Positions 34,860-44,004 are shown, counted from the stretch's first letter. The stretch is DNA of 64,000 nucleotides from JABCPE02 sp963516675 (GCA_963516675.1 CAUQBH010000002.1:62001-126000); one strand, 5' to 3'. The notes: a model not told the origin generated them from the letters alone. Numbers and translations are program-made.

Positions 34860-36374
34860 ATGAGTAAAATTCGCGTTCGTTTTGCACCGAGTCCTACGGG
34901 CCCTCTGCATCTTGGTGGAGTGAGAACAGTATTATACAATTACCTTTTTGCTAAAAGCCAAGGAGGAGATTTTATTTTAAGAATAGAAGATACAGATACT
35001 GCCCGCTATGTGGATGGAGCAGAAGACTACATCATGGAGGCGCTGGACTGGCTGGGAATACAGCCTGTGGAAAGTCCTAAAAAAGGAGGGCCATATGCGC
35101 CGTACAGACAGTCTGAAAGGAGAGAAATCTATGATAGATATACTGAGCAGATTCTAAAAACAGATTATGCCTACTTGGCGTTTGATACTCCAGAAGAGCT
35201 TGATAAAATCAGATTAGAATACGAAGCCAAAGGAGAAGTTTTTTCTTATAATAATGTTACCAGAAACAGCCTGAAAAACAGCCTTGTACTTTCAAAAGAT
35301 GAGGTAGAAAAACTTTTGGCTGAAAAAGTTCCTTTCGTGGTTCGGTTTAAAATGCCAGAAAACCGAGTGATGGAGCTTAGCGATATTATCCGTGGGAATT
35401 TCAGCGTAAATACGGATACTCTGGATGATAAGGTTTTGGTAAAACAAGATGGAATGCCGACTTATCATTTCGCAAATATCATCGATGACCACGAGATGCA
35501 GATTACCAATGTAATCCGTGGAGAGGAATGGCTACCATCAATGGCTCTGCATGTATTGTTATACGAAGCCATGGGTTGGAAAGCGCCAGAATTTGCGCAT
35601 TTGCCACTGATACTAAAACCAGAAGGAAAAGGAAAACTCAGCAAAAGAGACGGCGATAAATTCGGGTTTCCTGTATTTCCATTGAATTTTACTGATAAAG
35701 AAACAGGAGCTGTATCCAAAGGATATCGTGAGGAAGGGTATTTCCCAGAAGCGTTTGTTAATTTCTTGGCACTTTTGGGCTGGTCGCCATCTGATAATAA
35801 AGAAATCTTGTCATTAGAAGAAATGGTTCAAGAATTTAATCTGCACAAAGTTCATAAATCTGGAGCAAGATTTAGCAAAGAAAAAGCAGAATGGTTTAAC
35901 AGTCAATATCTTAAAATGAAAACAGATGATGAGCTGTTAGTTTTACTTAAAGAGATAGAAGCGGTGAAAAACTCTGGAGTCAGCGATGATAAGCTGATTA
36001 CGATTATTGGGCTGATGAAAGAGAGAGCGGTTTTCGTGAAAGATATCTATGAGCAGGGACAGTTTTTCTTCTCTGCACCAGCAGATTATGATGAAAAAGC
36101 CATCAAAAAGGCGTGGGCAGATACCACAGGAGAACTTCTTGCAGAGTTTGCTCAGAAATTAGAAAAGGTGGATTTTCAATCAGAAATTCTCAAAAATCTT
36201 ATTCATGATTTCGCTGCCGAAAAAGAATTAGGAATGGGTAAAGTGATGATGCCGCTGCGTTTGGCTTTGGTGGGAGAACTGAAAGGTCCAGATGTTCCTG
36301 ATATCATGAATATTATAGGAAAAGAAAAAACTATAGAACGAATCGAGAAATTGATAGAAACTCAAAAAAAATAA
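34860..36374 (+). CDS. gltX: Glutamyl-tRNA synthetase
   Basis: GluRS charges tRNA-Glu and supplies tetrapyrrole synthesis. The 504-aa class I synthetase has the HIGH-type motif PSPTGPLHLGG (about 9-19), RIEDTDTARYV (about 41-51) and the KMSKS-type motif KLSKRDGD (about 260-267). The tRNA-binding helical domain (about 330-500) has ARFSKEKAEWFNSQYL and the GMGKVMMPLRLALVGELKGP end block. Length and blocks fit canonical GltX, not GluQ. It is transcribed from its own box; accA follows 66 nt after the stop with a separate box. Confidence 0.96.
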   Translation: MSKIRVRFAPSPTGPLHLGGVRTVLYNYLFAKSQGGDFILRIEDTDTARYVDGAEDYIMEALDWLGIQPVESPKKGGPYAPYRQSERREIYDRYTEQILKTDYAYLAFDTPEELDKIRLEYEAKGEVFSYNNVTRNSLKNSLVLSKDEVEKLLAEKVPFVVRFKMPENRVMELSDIIRGNFSVNTDTLDDKVLVKQDGMPTYHFANIIDDHEMQITNVIRGEEWLPSMALHVLLYEAMGWKAPEFAHLPLILKPEGKGKLSKRDGDKFGFPVFPLNFTDKETGAVSKGYREEGYFPEAFVNFLALLGWSPSDNKEILSLEEMVQEFNLHKVHKSGARFSKEKAEWFNSQYLKMKTDDELLVLLKEIEAVKNSGVSDDKLITIIGLMKERAVFVKDIYEQGQFFFSAPADYDEKAIKKAWADTTGELLAEFAQKLEKVDFQSEILKNLIHDFAAEKELGMGKVMMPLRLALVGELKGPDVPDIMNIIGKEKTIERIEKLIETQKK

Positions 36375-36440
36375 ATTCATATTTGATTTTTAAATTTATT
36401 AGTATTTTTGAAAACTCAAATATTATTCAAAATTAGAAAT

Positions 36441-37397
36441 ATGGAATACTTGGATTTTGAACAACCGATAAAAGAGTTGATGGAACAATATGAAAAATGC
36501 GCCATTGTAGGCGAAGAAAGTGGAGTGGATGTTTCAGCAACTTGCAAACAGATAGAAGAAAAAATCATCAAGACTAAAAAGAAAATCTATGGCAACCTTA
36601 CGCCATGGCAGAGAGTACAGCTTTCCCGCCACCCAGACAGACCCTATACATTGGACTATATCCACGGAATAGCGGATGAGGGCAGCGTTGTTGAGCTTCA
36701 TGGCGATAGATGTTTCGCGGACGACCCAGCGATGATAGGAGCGATGATAAAAATAAATGGTCAAAGCGTGATGGTTATCGGGACACAAAAGGGAAGAACT
36801 ACGAAGGAAAGACAATACAGAAGATTCGGGATGTCTAATCCTGATGGATATCGTAAGGCGTTGAGATTGATGAAGTTGGCGGAGAAATTTAATATGCCTA
36901 TCGTGACTTTGATAGACACTCCTGGTGCTTATCCAGGTCTTGAAGCAGAGGAAAGAGGGCAAGGTGAGGCTATTGCAAGAAATATTTTTGAGATGAGCCT
37001 TCTGAAAGTTCCTGTAATCGCTATTGTTATCGGTGAGGGAGCTAGTGGAGGAGCTCTGGGAATAGGTGTAGGGAACAAGGTCTACATGATGGAAAACACT
37101 TGGTATTCAGTGATTTCGCCAGAATCATGTTCTTCTATTCTTTGGAGAAGCTGGGAGTACAAAGAAACTGCTGCCGATACACTGAAACTTACAGCGCAAG
37201 ATATGCTGAAAGAAAAGTTGATAGATGGCATCATTACTGAACCGCTTGGAGGAGCACACTATGATCCAGCAGAAGCATTTGCTAATGTAAAAGATACGAT
37301 TTTAAAAAATATAAAAGCATATAAAGGCTTTACTGAAGATGAACTTGCTACACAAAGACAAGAAAAATTTGTAGCAATGGGACAATACAAAGGATAA
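36441..37397 (+). CDS. accA: Acetyl-CoA carboxylase carboxyltransferase subunit alpha
   Basis: AccA, with AccD, transfers the carboxyl group from biotin to acetyl-CoA, the first step of fatty-acid synthesis. The 318-aa protein has the family opening YLDFEQPIKELMEQ, the RHPDRPYTLDYI block (about 66-77), TLIDTPGAYPGLEAEERGQ (about 155-173), IGEGASGGALGIGVG and YSVISPESCSSILW. It lacks the zinc finger of AccD, as expected. The start is ATG 36441; the in-frame TTG at 36408 lies within a TATTTTTG box (36403-36410), so it is promoter and not coding. A strong bidirectional terminator follows. Confidence 0.96.
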   Translation: MEYLDFEQPIKELMEQYEKCAIVGEESGVDVSATCKQIEEKIIKTKKKIYGNLTPWQRVQLSRHPDRPYTLDYIHGIADEGSVVELHGDRCFADDPAMIGAMIKINGQSVMVIGTQKGRTTKERQYRRFGMSNPDGYRKALRLMKLAEKFNMPIVTLIDTPGAYPGLEAEERGQGEAIARNIFEMSLLKVPVIAIVIGEGASGGALGIGVGNKVYMMENTWYSVISPESCSSILWRSWEYKETAADTLKLTAQDMLKEKLIDGIITEPLGGAHYDPAEAFANVKDTILKNIKAYKGFTEDELATQRQEKFVAMGQYKG

Positions 37398-37403
37398 TTA
37401 AAT

Positions 37404-37432
37404 AAAAAGCTGGAAAATTTTCCAGCTTTTTA
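37404..37432. terminator. Bidirectional terminator accA / DUF6759-like
   Basis: The perfect palindrome AAAAAGCTGGAAAA/TTTTCCAGCTTTTT lies between converging stops. Confidence 0.9.
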
Positions 37433-37435
37433 TTT

Positions 37436-37945
37436 TTATCTTACGCCTAATGTTAGTTGATAATCAGCATTGATGGTTCTTGATTGTTGGTATTTTCCTC
37501 CACATATTACGGAAGAAATAGTATATGAACCTTTGTTTAAAGATATTCTTCCTGTAGAGTTTGCAGGGACACTGATATTATAGCTGCTTTTCCCTGCGAA
37601 ATTTACTACAATAGGGCATTTTGACAGATTCTTCACAGTTACATATGCGCTGTTTCCTTTACTGCTTCCATTAAGGATTCTAGTAGCTTCCTCAGCGGTC
37701 TCTTGGTGACTTCTGTGATTGTTGGATTGATGAGAAGTTGAGGTCTGTGCTGAAGAACTACTGCTTCCTAAACGGGCTAGCTTTCTTCTAAATTCAGGAG
37801 TTTTAGGGTGGTTAGGATAGTTTACTATGAAATTTGCAACTACCTTAGGGTCATTGGATTTTTCTGTCATTTCTATGGTATGTTGCGACTGAGCGAATAT
37901 ACCAGCAGACATAAATCCTAAAAGAAGTAAAATCGTTTTTTTCAT
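37436..37945 (-). CDS. DUF6759-like secreted protein
   Basis: This 169-aa protein has a signal peptide (MKKTILLLLGFMSAGIFAQ) and a short helix-rich start with NDPKVVANFIVNYPNHPKTPEFRRKL. A Ser/His/Asn-rich disordered middle follows (about 60-95). The C-terminal beta domain of about 75 residues (AYVTVKNLSKCPIVVNFAGK, ISVPANSTGRISLNKGSYTIS, VICGGKYQQSRTI) has two Cys likely to form a disulfide. This C-terminal domain resembles DUF6759, which I recall as frequent in Chryseobacterium; the family assignment is from memory and moderate. Function unknown. The start is ATG 37945; TTG further upstream precedes the signal peptide. Confidence 0.7.
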   Translation of the reverse strand: MKKTILLLLGFMSAGIFAQSQHTIEMTEKSNDPKVVANFIVNYPNHPKTPEFRRKLARLGSSSSSAQTSTSHQSNNHRSHQETAEEATRILNGSSKGNSAYVTVKNLSKCPIVVNFAGKSSYNISVPANSTGRISLNKGSYTISSVICGGKYQQSRTINADYQLTLGVR

Positions 37946-37960
37946 CTTTATAAAAATTTG

Positions 37961-37968
37961 TATCTTTG
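37961..37968 (+). promoter_or_regulatory. tsf -7 box (TATCTTTG)
   Basis: This perfect TAnnTTTG is 40 nt before the tsf ATG at 38009. An in-frame TTG directly before the box cannot therefore be the start. It indicates that tsf has its own promoter. Confidence 0.55.
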
Positions 37969-38008
37969 CCAACTAATTATCTACAAAAATATAAAAAATA
38001 TTATAATT

Positions 38009-38977
38009 ATGTATACACCAGTAGCAGCAGATGTAGCTAAACTAAGAAACACAACAGGTGCAGGAATGATGGACTGCAAAAAAGCTTTGGTAGAAGCTGA
38101 AGGAGATTTTGAAAAAGCCATCGAAATCCTTAGAAAAAAAGGACAAAAAATCGCAGCAAATAGAGCAGATAGAGAATCTACTGAAGGTGCTGTAATCGCA
38201 AGAGTAAACGAGGATAACACGCTAGGTGCTGTAATCTCTCTAAACTGCGAAACTGACTTCGTTGCTAAAAACGATGCTTTCGTAGAATTGGCTTACGAAT
38301 TAGCAGAACAAGCAATGAACTATGCTTCTAAAGAAGAGTTCTTGGCTTCTGATTTCCACGGAATCACAGTTGCTGAAAAACTTATCGAGCAGACAGGAGT
38401 TATCGGAGAGAAAATAGAAATCGGTGCATTTGAAAGAATCGAAGGACCTTTCTTGGCGGCTTATATCCACGCAGGAAACAAAATCGCAGCTATCACAGCA
38501 TTGTCTGCTAAAGTAGATGGAGCAGCAGAAGCAGCAAGAAACATCAGTATGCAGGTAGCATCTATGAGCCCAGAAGTTCTTTCTTACAAAGATTTTTCTC
38601 CTGAGTTTATAGCAGCAGAAACAGACGCAAGAATTGCAGCAATCGAGAAAGATAACGAGGAGCTTGTAAGACTTGGAAAACCATTGAAAAATGTTCCTAA
38701 ATATGTTTCTTATGCACAATTGACAGAGCAAGTTCTAAAACAAGCAGAAGAAGATGCAAAAGCTGAATTGAAAGCTGAAGGTAAGCCAGAACAAATCTGG
38801 GATAAAATCTTACCTGGTAAAGTTCAGAGATTCATCAGTGATAACACTTCTCTAGACCAAGAGAAAGCATTGCTTGACCAAAACTACATCAAAGATGGAG
38901 ATATGAAGGTTTCTCAATATGTGAAATCTGTAAGCCCAGACCTTGAAGTAGTAAGATTCGTAAGAGTTTCTCTTTAA
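38009..38977 (+). CDS. tsf: Elongation factor Ts
   Basis: EF-Ts exchanges GDP for GTP on EF-Tu. The 322-aa protein has the N-terminal UBA-like domain (VAKLRNTTGAGMMDCKKALVEAEGD, about 6-30), the core signature TEGAVIARV with CETDFVAKN (about 70-90), and a repeated core (ETGVIGEKIEIGAFERIEG, then HAGNKIAAITAL). It ends in YVKSVSPDLEVVRFVRVSL. It is longer than E. coli Tsf (283 aa) by an insert about residues 195-260, as often in Bacteroidota. rpsB, the usual upstream neighbour, is not here; a divergent DUF6759-like gene takes its place. Confidence 0.96.
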   Translation: MYTPVAADVAKLRNTTGAGMMDCKKALVEAEGDFEKAIEILRKKGQKIAANRADRESTEGAVIARVNEDNTLGAVISLNCETDFVAKNDAFVELAYELAEQAMNYASKEEFLASDFHGITVAEKLIEQTGVIGEKIEIGAFERIEGPFLAAYIHAGNKIAAITALSAKVDGAAEAARNISMQVASMSPEVLSYKDFSPEFIAAETDARIAAIEKDNEELVRLGKPLKNVPKYVSYAQLTEQVLKQAEEDAKAELKAEGKPEQIWDKILPGKVQRFISDNTSLDQEKALLDQNYIKDGDMKVSQYVKSVSPDLEVVRFVRVSL

Positions 38978-38999
38978 TTAAAATTATAAATTTTACCCT

Positions 39000-39037
39000 A
39001 TTCCTCTTAGCTGAAAAGCTGAGAGGAATTTTTATTT
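39000..39037 (+). terminator. tsf terminator
   Basis: The stem ATTCCTC.TAGCT/AGCTGAGAGGAAT with loop GAAA is followed by T5. Confidence 0.8.
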
Positions 39038-39157
39038 TATGAACATGTATTTTTATAAAACTTTGTGATAAATATCAGCATTTGAAATCATCATTGTATA
39101 ATTTTTATCGTTAATTTTGCTAACAAATTATACTTTTTTAACACTAAATAAAAGAAT

Positions 39158-39901
39158 ATGAGTGAAATAAGCGAAATGATAAGAGATTACTGGACAGAGC
39201 GCTCCAAAACATATAGCGATTCTACATTGCAGGAGCTTTATGGAGACAATGCCCAGAACTGGGAAAATATTCTCTATGGAGATATTGATAAAAACCAGAA
39301 TTTGAAAATATTAGACATCGGAACAGGGCCTGGGATGTTCGCGGTGCTGCTGGGAAGAAATCCCAATTTTGAAGTATCCGCAGTAGATTCCAGCAAAGGG
39401 ATGATAGAGCAGGCGACGCAGAATGCACAGAAATTCGGCGCGAAGGTAAATTTCCAGTTGCTAGATGCACAGCAACTGCCTTTTGAGGATGATACATTTG
39501 ATGTAATAGTCACTAGAAATGTGACTTGGAATCTTCCTCACCCAAAAGATGCTTATAAAGAATGGAAAAGAGTACTGAAAAAAGGAGGAAAAATGATAAA
39601 CTTTGATTCCAATTGGTATTCTTATCTTTTTGATGAAAATCTTCATAAATACCATGATGAACACCCAGACAAGAAACTTCAAGAAGTCCTGCCAGAAGGA
39701 ATGGAAGCACGAATGGAGAACATCGCAAAAACGCTTCCTCTTTCCAAGGAGAGAAGACCTGCATGGGATGTTAATTGTCTTTTGGATTTAGGGTTTTCTA
39801 AAATGGCTTTTGATTATAATATCAATGATGAGGTCTATGATAAGGAACATCAGGAAATCAATGCTTATGCACCGATGTTTAGAATTATAGCCGTTAAATA
39901 A
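39158..39901 (+). CDS. Class I SAM-dependent methyltransferase
   Basis: This 247-aa methyltransferase has motif I ILDIGTGPGMFAVLLGRN (about 50-67), motif II acidic residue in EVSAVDSSKGMIEQA, motif III FQLLDAQQLPFEDDTFDVIVTRN (about 98-120) and post-motif LKKGGKMINFDSNWY. The WTERSKTYSDS start suits the UbiE/COQ5-like small-molecule group. The next gene, 21 nt downstream, is a cobalamin/siderophore-type binding lipoprotein, so the enzyme may act on a metal-chelating compound; that is inference from position. A TAATTTTG box lies 38 nt upstream. Confidence 0.85.
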   Translation: MSEISEMIRDYWTERSKTYSDSTLQELYGDNAQNWENILYGDIDKNQNLKILDIGTGPGMFAVLLGRNPNFEVSAVDSSKGMIEQATQNAQKFGAKVNFQLLDAQQLPFEDDTFDVIVTRNVTWNLPHPKDAYKEWKRVLKKGGKMINFDSNWYSYLFDENLHKYHDEHPDKKLQEVLPEGMEARMENIAKTLPLSKERRPAWDVNCLLDLGFSKMAFDYNINDEVYDKEHQEINAYAPMFRIIAVK

Positions 39902-39922
39902 ATATAGAATTAAATTTAAATT

Positions 39923-40918
39923 ATGCATAAAATATTTTGTTCAGTTGCACTAGGAGCGCTTGTTTTGTCTTGCTCGGGGAAGAAAGAAACACGAGATAAT
40001 AAGGCGCAAACTAACGCTCCTAAAATGGAGAAAGTAGAATATATCTATCACGATGGGACTAGGGATTTAAAAGTAACCATCACTACACCGCCACAGCGTG
40101 CGGCTCTTTTTACACCGCATATGACGGAGATGCTATTAGCATTAGGTCTAGGCGATAGAATAGTGGTGGGAACTACGGAAGGACCTGTTTCCAAGCAGTT
40201 TGAAAAGGAATATGAGAAAGTTCCAGATGAATATAAATTCATAGGACATAGTTTCAAAATGACCAAAGAGGCATTCCTGCTTAGAGAGCCGGATTTTGTG
40301 TCTAGTGATGGAGACCTTAGCTCAGAATCCACAGGTTCGCCAGAGGAACTTTTGGCTCAGGGAATAGCGCCATTTACGCCAAAAACCATCCAGACTCCAA
40401 ATGCTACGATAGAAACTGTGTATGAAGATTTCTATATGCTGGGAAAAATCTTTAATGTAAATGACAAAGCGAAGGAAGTAGTAGAGGGAATGAAATCCAA
40501 ACTTGCCGAGGCTAAAAAAACATTCGTAGTTAAACCTGAAAACGAAAAGAAAAAAGTAATGATACTTTCTTCTATTAACAATGGGATTTGGGTTTTCTCT
40601 TCTTTGGCGGCGGATTTGGTTCGTCAGGCAGGTGGTGTCAATATTTATGAAGATGCAGGAACAGCGTATGAGTTTGTGTCTTTTGAGAGTGTGGTGCATA
40701 GAAATCCAGATGTGATTTTCATCACGGACACGCAGTCCAGAAACATGACTCCCGAAGAAAAAGCGAATTTCATCAAAAACCATCCAATATTGAAAGATAT
40801 CAACGCGGTGAAGAATAATCAGATTTATGAAGTGAATTTTGCGGATGTTTCACCTGGGGTTAGAAATGTGGATTTTATCATTAGATTAAATAAAGTTCTT
40901 TACCAAGGAGGAAAATAG
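39923..40918 (+). CDS. ABC transporter solute-binding lipoprotein (BtuF/FepB-like)
   Basis: This 331-aa periplasmic binding protein of the cobalamin/Fe3+-siderophore class has a lipoprotein signal with Cys18 in GALVLSCSGKK. Two lobes are joined by a long helix. Blocks such as RAALFTPHMTEMLLALGLGDRIVVGTT (about 55-80), EPDFVSSDGDLSS, KVMILSSINNGIWVFSSLAADLVRQAGGVNIYEDAG and VVHRNPDVIFITDTQ are typical. It follows the methyltransferase by 21 nt and is probably co-transcribed. No FecCD permease, ATPase or TonB receptor is adjacent, so its transporter must be encoded elsewhere. The ligand cannot be named. Confidence 0.85.
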   Translation: MHKIFCSVALGALVLSCSGKKETRDNKAQTNAPKMEKVEYIYHDGTRDLKVTITTPPQRAALFTPHMTEMLLALGLGDRIVVGTTEGPVSKQFEKEYEKVPDEYKFIGHSFKMTKEAFLLREPDFVSSDGDLSSESTGSPEELLAQGIAPFTPKTIQTPNATIETVYEDFYMLGKIFNVNDKAKEVVEGMKSKLAEAKKTFVVKPENEKKKVMILSSINNGIWVFSSLAADLVRQAGGVNIYEDAGTAYEFVSFESVVHRNPDVIFITDTQSRNMTPEEKANFIKNHPILKDINAVKNNQIYEVNFADVSPGVRNVDFIIRLNKVLYQGGK

Positions 40919-41031
40919 AATATTGTTTGAGAATAGTTGTGTAAATTTCAATAATTTCGTTAAAAAATCGTGTTTTTATTGGTTTTTTAACGAAATTATT
41001 ACGATATTAGCAAGATAAAATTAATACAACT

Positions 41032-42495
41032 ATGGAACAATTGGTAGAAAAGATAGCTGGGCTTATTTGGTCTGATGTCTTTATTTTATTATGTGTTTTC
41101 ACGGGAATTTATTTCTCCATTAGACTCGGTTTTCCTCAGTTTACCCAAGTAAGGGAAATGCTGAGGTTACTTTTTCAGGAGAAAGAATCAGAGAAGGGGT
41201 TGTCTTCTTTTCAGGCGTTTTCTTTGGCTATTTCAGGGCGTGTAGGAACGGGGAATATTGTGGGGGTTGCCACGGCGATAGCTATGGGAGGACCAGGGTC
41301 TATATTTTGGATGTGGCTGATAGCGATTTTGGGTTCTGCATCGGCATTTGTAGAATCTACATTGGGACAGGTTTATAAAAGAGAAATAGACGGCGAATAC
41401 CGTGGAGGGCCCGCCTATTACATAGAAAAAGGGCTGGGAATAAGGTGGTATGCTATTCTTTTCGCTGTGATTGCAGTGGTGTGCTGTGGATTTCTTTTGC
41501 CAGGGGTACAGAGTAATAGTATAGCACAATCCATGAATAATGCCTTTGGGATAGTTACTCAGACGGATTATTTTATTCCTATGAATATTTTTGGGGTAGT
41601 AGTTGTAGGGCTTTTAGTGGTGATAATATTTGGAGGAGTCAAAAGACTGGGGCATGCTTCAGAAACGATAGTTCCTATAATGGCGGGAGCTTATATTTTG
41701 GTGGGGCTGATAATTATTATTCTTAATTTTCATAGAATTCCAGAAGTATTTTCTACGATTATTTCTTCGGCTTTTGGGCAGGATGCTGTTTTCGGTGGGA
41801 TTTTAGGAAGTGCCATTGCTTGGGGAGTGAAAAGGGGAATTTATTCCAATGAAGCAGGACAGGGAACAGGGCCTCACGCAGCGGCGGCATCAGAGGTGAT
41901 CCATCCAGCGGAGCAAGGGCTGGTACAGGCGTTTTCTGTGTATATAGATACTCTTTTTGTTTGTACTACTACGGCATTTATGATTTTGTTTACCAATCAG
42001 TATCATGTGATGGATGAGCAGACTAAAATGATGGTGGTAGAACATATAAAAGATGTAGACTATACAGGTTTTACGCAGGCTGCGATTTCTTCTCATTTTC
42101 CTTCGTTTGGGAATGAGTTTGTAGCGGTAGCGCTGTTTTTCTTCGCTTTTACTACCATAATGGCTTATTATTACTATGCAGAGACCAATCTCACCTTTAT
42201 TGTCTGTTCTAAATATCATCATTTGGCTATTTTTGTCTTGAGAATTGTTTTTCTCATAGGGGTGTATATGGGAAGTGTGCGAGAGGCTAAAATGGCGTGG
42301 ATAATAGCAGATGTAGGATCTGGAATGATGGCATGGGTGAACATTATAGCAATTTTATTGCTGGGAAACACCGCACTGAAAGTATGGAAAGACTATAAAA
42401 CACAAAAGAAAAATGGAATACAAAAACCAACTTTTGATGCTAAAAAACTCAATATTAAAAATGCTGATTTTTGGGAGAAAAAACAAAATCCCTAA
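41032..42495 (+). CDS. Alanine/glycine:cation symporter (AGCS family)
   Basis: This 487-aa inner-membrane symporter couples uptake of alanine or glycine to Na+ or H+. About 10-11 hydrophobic helices are visible. Family blocks are GRVGTGNIVGVATAIAMGGPG (about 67-87), FVESTLGQVYKREIDGEYRGGPAYYIEKGLG, and SNEAGQGTGPHAAAASEVIHPAEQGLVQ (about 272-299), the last being the AGCS signature region. The C-terminal tail is basic and Lys-rich (KDYKTQKKNGIQKP). The gene stands alone; no terminator hairpin of good quality follows. Confidence 0.92.
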   Translation: MEQLVEKIAGLIWSDVFILLCVFTGIYFSIRLGFPQFTQVREMLRLLFQEKESEKGLSSFQAFSLAISGRVGTGNIVGVATAIAMGGPGSIFWMWLIAILGSASAFVESTLGQVYKREIDGEYRGGPAYYIEKGLGIRWYAILFAVIAVVCCGFLLPGVQSNSIAQSMNNAFGIVTQTDYFIPMNIFGVVVVGLLVVIIFGGVKRLGHASETIVPIMAGAYILVGLIIIILNFHRIPEVFSTIISSAFGQDAVFGGILGSAIAWGVKRGIYSNEAGQGTGPHAAAASEVIHPAEQGLVQAFSVYIDTLFVCTTTAFMILFTNQYHVMDEQTKMMVVEHIKDVDYTGFTQAAISSHFPSFGNEFVAVALFFFAFTTIMAYYYYAETNLTFIVCSKYHHLAIFVLRIVFLIGVYMGSVREAKMAWIIADVGSGMMAWVNIIAILLLGNTALKVWKDYKTQKKNGIQKPTFDAKKLNIKNADFWEKKQNP

Positions 42496-42620
42496 AACTA
42501 TGGTTTAGAGACTTTGACAGGTTATAATATATGAATGGATTTTTACAATTAGTGTCTTTTAATTAGAAATTGTTACAGAAAAGATTAGATTTTTTTTCTT
42601 ATGGTTATTAATGCGCTGAT

Positions 42621-43406
42621 TTAGTGGTTGTAATGTTTAGATATAATATATAAAATCCCAATACAAGCTCCTATTAAAAGTGAGATTAACAATAGTGAAA
42701 TTATAAGAAATATAATATAGGCTGTTTGACCATACTTTTTAAATTTTTCATTGCAAAAATCACTTACTTTTTGTAGGAAGTCAAGTTCTTTTTGGATTTT
42801 TAGGAAACTTCTATCATATTCAAAACCATCTTCTTCATCTTTGATTTCGGCTACAATTTTAGAAATCTTCATGATGTGTTTTCCATAACTTTCATACATC
42901 CAGTATTTTCCTATAAAATATAGAATCACGCAGAATGTTAAAAATAGTATAATAAAAAAAATAATATTAGATTCTTTGTTATGTAAATATAAAGTAGAAT
43001 ATAAACCTAACATAATGGGAACAAATACGATATTAAAAGATTTATAAAGCTCTGAATTTAAAACCAATTCATACCTTAAATCCAAAATATTATGATATGT
43101 ATTAAGACTTTTGGTATTCAGTTTTTTATAAAAAGTATAGAATTTCAGATAATAATATCCCATGATTATAAGTGCTATAAATATCAGCATAATAAGTAGA
43201 TATATCTGCATAGTATCCTTTCCTGTCAGAAGAAGCAGTGCAGCCCACAAAGGAAAAGAAACAATACTTATCCAAAATTCTGTCCGCATATTCATCCGAA
43301 TTATTTCCAGAGGCGTATGAATTTCTTTTTGTTTTTCCAACGAAATCTCGGGAACGGATTCTATTTTTTCCTCGTTCCATACTTGTTTTAAGTTTTCTAA
43401 ATCCAT
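42621..43406 (-). CDS. Membrane protein downstream of ECF sigma factor (possible regulator)
   Basis: This 261-aa protein was not matched to a named family. A cytoplasmic N-terminal segment of about 45 residues opens with MDLENLKQVWNEEKIE. Two pairs of hydrophobic helices follow (about 46-64, 70-88, 130-147, 150-168), with a charged coil (about 175-225) and a final helix (about 232-256). It lies 22 nt after the ECF sigma gene on the same strand. The LxxLKxxWxxE-type opening and this position are typical of membrane proteins paired with flavobacterial sigma factors and suggest an anti-sigma-like or output role. No zinc-binding HxxxCxxC motif is seen. Confidence 0.7.
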   Translation of the reverse strand: MDLENLKQVWNEEKIESVPEISLEKQKEIHTPLEIIRMNMRTEFWISIVSFPLWAALLLLTGKDTMQIYLLIMLIFIALIIMGYYYLKFYTFYKKLNTKSLNTYHNILDLRYELVLNSELYKSFNIVFVPIMLGLYSTLYLHNKESNIIFFIILFLTFCVILYFIGKYWMYESYGKHIMKISKIVAEIKDEEDGFEYDRSFLKIQKELDFLQKVSDFCNEKFKKYGQTAYIIFLIISLLLISLLIGACIGILYIISKHYNH

Positions 43407-43428
43407 TAGAATTTTTTATTAAAATATT

Positions 43429-43938
43429 TTATAATTCTTTGTTTATCAATTCGTTTACTAAGTCGCTCAGTTTCTGTTTGGCACGGTTTAGTTTTACACG
43501 GCAGTTTCCTTCCGTTATTCCCAGTTGTTCCGCCATTTCCTTCCCAGAATAATCCTCTAAATAATAGAATATCAGCGCTTTGTCTATCGGGCTCAGCAGG
43601 TGGATGGCATCATACATTATCTTTACTTTATACTCTTCTTCGGCGGTTTCTTCATTTTTGATGTCAAAATTCTGAATTTCCTCTTCCCGAGAGATGAACC
43701 CTCTTTTCTTTTCCGATTTCAAGAAAACTATCGCTGTATTCAGAGCTACACGATACATCCAAGTAGAAAATTTGCTTTTTTCTTCAAAACTTGGGTAGGC
43801 TTTCCACAGCTGATAAGTGATTTCCTGAAACAAATTATTCTGGTCTTCAGGCTCGTCCATATACATCTTGGAAATTTTGAAAAGCACGCCTTTATGCTTT
43901 TCTACTCTCTCCAAAAATTCCTGCTCTAATGAAGACAT
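43429..43938 (-). CDS. RNA polymerase ECF-type sigma factor
   Basis: This 169-aa sigma-70 family protein has region 2 (about 20-85: PEDQNNLFQEITYQLWKAYPSF, then FSTWMYRVALNTAI) and region 4 (about 112-165: LLSPIDKALIFYYLEDYSGKEMAEQLGITEGNCRVKLNRAKQKL) with a helix-turn-helix. Region 1.1 and region 3 are absent, which defines the ECF class. The membrane protein gene follows at 22 nt. The first residues (MSSLEQEFLERVEKHKGVLFKISKMYM) are typical of the Bacteroidota group. Target promoters and signal are unknown. Confidence 0.92.
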   Translation of the reverse strand: MSSLEQEFLERVEKHKGVLFKISKMYMDEPEDQNNLFQEITYQLWKAYPSFEEKSKFSTWMYRVALNTAIVFLKSEKKRGFISREEEIQNFDIKNEETAEEEYKVKIMYDAIHLLSPIDKALIFYYLEDYSGKEMAEQLGITEGNCRVKLNRAKQKLSDLVNELINKEL

Positions 43939-44004
43939 TGATTGATTTTTTAGTTAATTAGTATTAAAATTTAGGATTTGTTACACATTTATTTGAAAAA
44001 AATA

